This document shows, piece after piece, positions 61,081 to 64,000 of a DNA stretch of 64,000 nt. Numbering within the stretch: position 1 is the stretch's first letter; each line of letters opens with the position of its first letter. This DNA comes from CAZABG01 sp964460985 (lineage in GTDB: Bacteria > Chlamydiota > Chlamydiia > Chlamydiales > Parachlamydiaceae), in assembly GCA_964460985.1 (NCBI GenBank), contig CAYWQX010000007.1, positions 20,949-84,948 on the forward strand, read 5' to 3'. The notes under the pieces were generated by a model, which was not told the DNA's origin, ran no database searches, and saw nothing but the letters and a program-made list of their open reading frames with translations. The translations under genes were made by a program, and so were the position numbers.

Positions 61081-62457
61081 TTACCGAACGATAGCAAAAA
61101 CCTCATCCTTAACCTTAGGCTCAGAGCGGTGATCCTTCGTCCTTGTCACATCGCATCCAAGGGAGGCGAGCTTTGGGGCCAAGTTTTCATATCCTCTATC
61201 AAGGAAGTGAAGGCCTGAAATCACCGATTCATCTTGGGCGATTGTGGCTGCCATCACATAAGCAAATCCCGCTCTTAAGTCGGGAACCACAATTTCTTTG
61301 CCGGTTAATTGAGTCATCCCTTTAACAATGACGCTATGATTAAAATGCTGCTGCGCAAAACGGCACTCTTTTCCACCAAGACACTGCCTAAAGGGAGTGA
61401 TATCAGCTCCCATTTTAACAAGAGTTTCTGTATAGCCGAAACGATTTTCATACACGGTCTCATGAATAACCGAAGTTCCGCTTGCTTGCGTAAGCAAGAC
61501 CACAAAGGGCTGCTGCCAATCGGTCATAAACCCTGGGTGCACATCGGTTTCTAGATGAAGCCCCCCCTGAAGCGGTCCATCATAATAAAATTCAATCCCG
61601 TTGGAGCGTATATCAAAACCGCCCCCGACCTCTCTTAGCTTATTGAGAAAGGTAACCATATGGATATGCTGAGCGCCTTCCACAAAAACTCTTCCCTTGC
61701 TCGCAACCGCCGCCATACCCCAGGAGGCAGCTTCGTTACGATCCGGTATTACGGTGTGTTCTACTTCGTGAAATCTTCTGGTGCCTTGGATTCTAATCGA
61801 TCGATCGACATCAATTGTAATGATAGCGCCAAGCTTCTGCAAAAAGAGGATTAACTCAACCACTTCCGGTTCGATCGCGGCGTTTTTAATGATAGTAGTC
61901 CCCCTGGCTGTTACTCCAGCCAGAATGGTGTTTTCTGTCGCCCCCACAGACGGATAGGGAAGGTTAATCACACAGCCTTTCAAACCGTTGTGAGCGTGGG
62001 CAAAATAGGCGCCCTCTTTTTTCATATCGCGATATTCAATGGTAGCGCCAAGCTGTCTTAAAGCATCGATGTGAAAATCAACCGGTCTTTTTCCAAGAAG
62101 GCATCCACCGACCGTAGGAACGATAATGTCTTCGTCAGTGCGTCCCAGAAGGGCTCCGATCATTAAAATCGGAATACGGTTAGCCCCGGAGAAGCGTTGA
62201 GGCACATAAGAAGTTTTTAACTCCTTCGTCACTACTTCCATGACCCCTTCTTCACGGTCCCATTGCACTTCCATGCCAAGACCTTGGCAAAGGGCCACGG
62301 TGACTTCCACATCGCCGATATTAGGAACATTATAAAACCTGCATGGTTTATCTGAGAGCAAAGAGGCGACTAATAATTTAGTCATAGCATTCTTAGCGCC
62401 AGCAGCTTTTAAAGTTCCTCTTAGAGGATTTCCACCTTTGATTTTTAAAACTTCCAT
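61081..62457 (-). CDS. murA: UDP-N-acetylglucosamine 1-carboxyvinyltransferase MurA
   Basis: It catalyses the first committed step of peptidoglycan precursor synthesis, transfer of enolpyruvate from PEP to UDP-GlcNAc. At 458 residues it is slightly longer than E. coli MurA (419). The N-terminal AAGAKNAMTKLL near 18 contains the catalytic Lys-Asn. The active-site loop reads VGGCLLGKRPVDFH near 116-129 with the Cys retained, the residue that fosfomycin alkylates; in C. trachomatis this is Asp. The DLRAGFAYVMA segment near 393 carries the conserved Arg. It has a plausible promoter on the minus strand. Confidence 0.96.
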   Translation of the reverse strand: MEVLKIKGGNPLRGTLKAAGAKNAMTKLLVASLLSDKPCRFYNVPNIGDVEVTVALCQGLGMEVQWDREEGVMEVVTKELKTSYVPQRFSGANRIPILMIGALLGRTDEDIIVPTVGGCLLGKRPVDFHIDALRQLGATIEYRDMKKEGAYFAHAHNGLKGCVINLPYPSVGATENTILAGVTARGTTIIKNAAIEPEVVELILFLQKLGAIITIDVDRSIRIQGTRRFHEVEHTVIPDRNEAASWGMAAVASKGRVFVEGAQHIHMVTFLNKLREVGGGFDIRSNGIEFYYDGPLQGGLHLETDVHPGFMTDWQQPFVVLLTQASGTSVIHETVYENRFGYTETLVKMGADITPFRQCLGGKECRFAQQHFNHSVIVKGMTQLTGKEIVVPDLRAGFAYVMAATIAQDESVISGLHFLDRGYENLAPKLASLGCDVTRTKDHRSEPKVKDEVFAIVR

Positions 62458-62486
62458 AGATTTATTACTTTTAAGATTAGATTGTC

Positions 62487-62515
62487 GTTATAATCAATTT
62501 TTTGTTCGAAAACAA
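62487..62515 (-). promoter_or_regulatory. Candidate promoter of murA
   Basis: On the minus strand, TTGTTT (62515-62510), 17 bp spacer, TATAAC (62492-62487), ~30 bp before the murA ATG. A good match in AT-rich DNA, so moderately confident. Confidence 0.55.
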
Positions 62516-62656
62516 TCAAAAAAATAAAATTTTTCTTGCATGACAATATCTAGATTTAATTGATGGTTAATTAAATTTAGACAAAATAGATTATTAAATA
62601 GTTAAATTTCGCCCGAAGAAAAACAATTATCGTTAATAAACCAGGGCTCGATGCTA

Positions 62657-62685
62657 TTGACGGTCAGCCATTTGATCGGTATAAT
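62657..62685 (+). promoter_or_regulatory. Promoter of ispF
   Basis: TTGACG (62657-62662), 17 bp spacer, TATAAT (62680-62685), 27 bp before the ATG at 62713. One of the best consensus promoters in the window. Confidence 0.85.
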
Positions 62686-62712
62686 CAGCTGCAACTTTTA
62701 GAAAAGAGAACC

Positions 62713-63192
62713 ATGATTTATCGCACCGGAATTGGCCAAGATAGCCACCGTTTTTTAGGACCTGATACTTCTAAACCCCTCATTATTGCAGGGGTCATTT
62801 TTGAAAATGCACCCGGTTTTAACGCCAACTCGGATGGCGATGTGGTTTTTCATGCCATTTGCAATGCGATCACTTCCCTCACCCACGTACTCATTTTGGG
62901 AGGCATAGCCGACGATCTCTGCTTAAAAGATGGCATTACCGATAGCGCAGCTTATTTAAAAGCCGCGATGGACACCCTTGGCCCCCAAAGAGTGACCCAT
63001 GTCGCCATCACCCTCGAAGGGAAAACCCCCAAATTCAAAGACAAGCTCTTGCCGATGCGGCAAAATATCGCCGACGTCATGGGACTTAGCATTTCTCAGG
63101 TAGGAATTACAGCCACTTCAGGCGAAGGGTTAACTGACTTTGGCTGCGGAGACGGTGTTCAATGTTTTGCGATCGTGACTACCGTCGAATAG
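62713..63192 (+). CDS. ispF: 2-C-methyl-D-erythritol 2,4-cyclodiphosphate synthase
   Basis: It forms the cyclic diphosphate of the non-mevalonate isoprenoid pathway. The 159 residues contain GIGQDSHRFL at 6-15 (the Asp-x-His metal site), the NSDGDVVFHAICNA segment near 38-51 and the C-terminal TSGEGLTDFGCGDGVQCFA. The usual FPDTD segment is replaced by a KDGITDSAAYL stretch near 76, which I recall as a chlamydial form. Dxr of the same pathway is at 20.1 kb. It has its own strong promoter and ends at a bidirectional hairpin. Confidence 0.95.
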   Translation: MIYRTGIGQDSHRFLGPDTSKPLIIAGVIFENAPGFNANSDGDVVFHAICNAITSLTHVLILGGIADDLCLKDGITDSAAYLKAAMDTLGPQRVTHVAITLEGKTPKFKDKLLPMRQNIADVMGLSISQVGITATSGEGLTDFGCGDGVQCFAIVTTVE

Positions 63193-63198
63193 ATATTA

Positions 63199-63229
63199 AC
63201 TAACTATCATGAAAGTCATGATAGTTAGT
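63199..63229. terminator. Bidirectional terminator between ispF and the convergent gene
   Basis: A perfect 14-bp stem ACTAACTATCATGA / TCATGATAGTTAGT with an AAG loop. AT-rich sequence after it serves ispF and, on the opposite strand, the convergent gene whose stop is at 63240. Confidence 0.85.
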
Positions 63230-63239
63230 CAATTTTATT

Positions 63240-63881
63240 TTAGAGATTTTCAGATTTAGTCAGATATTTTGGGGGATAAAAAATCTCTCTTGAAATGACA
63301 ATAATATCTTTAATGAGTCCGGGAGCTTTTAAACATACATAAGCTGTTTGATTGATATAATTGAATCGCCCTAGCGTAAGAAAAGCGGCAACGGCAAAAG
63401 AAACTCCAAAAACGAATTCTACGGCCCTCATTACTACAGCAGCCAAGAATCTTAGCGAGTGAACTAGCCTCGAGGTGATGTGATGATTAAATCCGTTTTT
63501 AGAAACGGCCATTTTTTGAGCCTGCTCCTGGAGAAATTCGTCCACGAGCAATGACAAAGGCCGAAAAGCACTTCTCTCTTTTAAAGCATCTGGATTTATC
63601 GCATTGATCAAGTACTGAAATGGCTGAGCCAGCAAATTCTCTGCGCCCTTTAAATTAGCGTTCGCGTAATTAGATACATCGTAGTTATCAAACGGTATGC
63701 TAGCTATGCCCTGCAAAGTACCTACTAATGTATCAAGAGTATTGATTACCAAAGATGCAGGGATAATAATCAAGCCGGCCGTGCGGGGAGGCGAGAAATC
63801 TAAATTCCATACTCCTCTTTGTTTAATAATCTCGTTGATTAAAAATAAGTCACAGAATAAGGCTGAGCTCGCGCATGTCAT
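63240..63881 (-). CDS. Membrane protein of unknown function with two hydrophobic regions
   Basis: The 213-residue protein is not recognised. It has a hydrophobic stretch near 34-62 (TAGLIIIPASLVINTLDTLVG, QGIASI) and another near 141-170 (SLRFLAAVVMRAVEFVFGVSFAVAAFLTL), separated by a polar ~80-residue region. It ends in a positively charged tail. Its ATG overlaps the stop (TAATG) of a frame entering from the right edge, implying translational coupling. Possible Inc-type or other membrane protein; no family evidence. Confidence 0.6.
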   Translation of the reverse strand: MTCASSALFCDLFLINEIIKQRGVWNLDFSPPRTAGLIIIPASLVINTLDTLVGTLQGIASIPFDNYDVSNYANANLKGAENLLAQPFQYLINAINPDALKERSAFRPLSLLVDEFLQEQAQKMAVSKNGFNHHITSRLVHSLRFLAAVVMRAVEFVFGVSFAVAAFLTLGRFNYINQTAYVCLKAPGLIKDIIVISREIFYPPKYLTKSENL

Positions 63882-64000
63882 TAGTACACATCCTTTAAAT
63901 AGCGGTTTGAATGCCTTAAATTCTTAACATATTCCTGTGGATTGAATGAAGAGAATTTTTCAATAATATCGTGGAGCGCCTTATCTACATCTTTTGCCAT
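63881..64000 (-). CDS. Partial reading frame at the right edge (39 codons visible)
   Basis: The last 117 bases on the minus strand are an open frame (MAKDVDKALHDIIEKFSSFN...) ending in TAA at 63881-63883, overlapping the ATG of the next gene. An ATG sits exactly at 64000, but the frame may continue beyond the window, so it may be the C-terminus of a longer protein. Polar and probably helical. Function unknown. Confidence 0.5.
   Translation of the reverse strand: MAKDVDKALHDIIEKFSSFNPQEYVKNLRHSNRYLKDVY

Overview
The window comes from a chromosome of the phylum Chlamydiae, most likely an environmental, Chlamydia-like (Parachlamydiales-type) lineage rather than Chlamydiaceae. The evidence is combined. 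There is a homologue of the chlamydial master regulator EUO, three ATP/ADP-type nucleotide transporters (energy parasitism), a YtgC-YtgR permease/repressor fusion, a fused SecDF of about 1500 residues, and several gene blocks in the order I recall from Chlamydia trachomatis. Those blocks are rseP-dxr-ytgDCBA with npt1 nearby, hrcA-grpE-dnaK, secDF-recJ-euo-tsp-gltX, argS/murA, and dnaQ-tsaE-DUF2709. A third Ntt, a large NAD-glutamate dehydrogenase and a MurA that keeps its catalytic Cys point away from Chlamydiaceae. The species cannot be named from the sequence alone.

Layout. 1-7.4 kb: an SNF2 helicase (5' end outside the window), a cyclic-nucleotide-binding/CPBP membrane protein, an SDR-like protein and a 1018-residue glutamate dehydrogenase. 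7.4-11.2 kb: CIRCE-controlled hrcA-grpE-dnaK. 11.2-14.2 kb: two unrecognised proteins. 14.1-21.2 kb (minus): dxr, rseP, a glycosyltransferase-like protein and a heterodimeric ABC exporter of MdlA/MdlB type. 21.2-26.7 kb: a small hydrophobic protein and the minus-strand mrp-ytgA-ytgB-ytgCR-ytgD metal-uptake operon. 26.9-29.7 kb: a small basic protein, a ThpR-like phosphodiesterase and an Npt1-type ATP/ADP translocase. 29.7-30.6 kb: about 0.9 kb of hairpin-rich, non-coding repeat DNA. 30.6-39.5 kb: a DUF2156 protein, secDF, recJ, an rRNA/tRNA m5U methyltransferase and euo.

39.7-47.5 kb: tsp and gltX flank the most unusual segment. It holds four consecutive genes for proteins with an N-terminal pair of hydrophobic hairpins (inclusion-membrane-protein-like), then a 600-bp, nearly mirror-symmetrical repeat array. 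In C. trachomatis this interval holds crpA-omcB-omcA, as I recall. 47.5-52.9 kb: MscS, a small membrane protein, PgsA, a small hydrophobic protein and two tandem nucleotide transporters. 53-64 kb: divergent pgk/pdxH with overlapping start codons, dnaQ-engB-tsaE-DUF2709, a DAHP-synthase-like gene, argS, an EpmB-like radical SAM enzyme, murA, ispF, and two membrane/unknown ORFs at the right edge.

How it fits together. The housekeeping genes cover translation (gltX, argS), secretion and envelope proteolysis (secDF, rseP, tsp), isoprenoids (dxr, ispF), peptidoglycan (murA), phospholipid (pgsA), repair (recJ, dnaQ) and stress response. They are combined with host-dependence functions: ATP/ADP exchange, metal scavenging, and candidate inclusion-membrane effectors. 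No tRNA, rRNA or CRISPR array was recognised. The accessory signal is concentrated at 29.7-30.6 kb and 41.8-45.9 kb.
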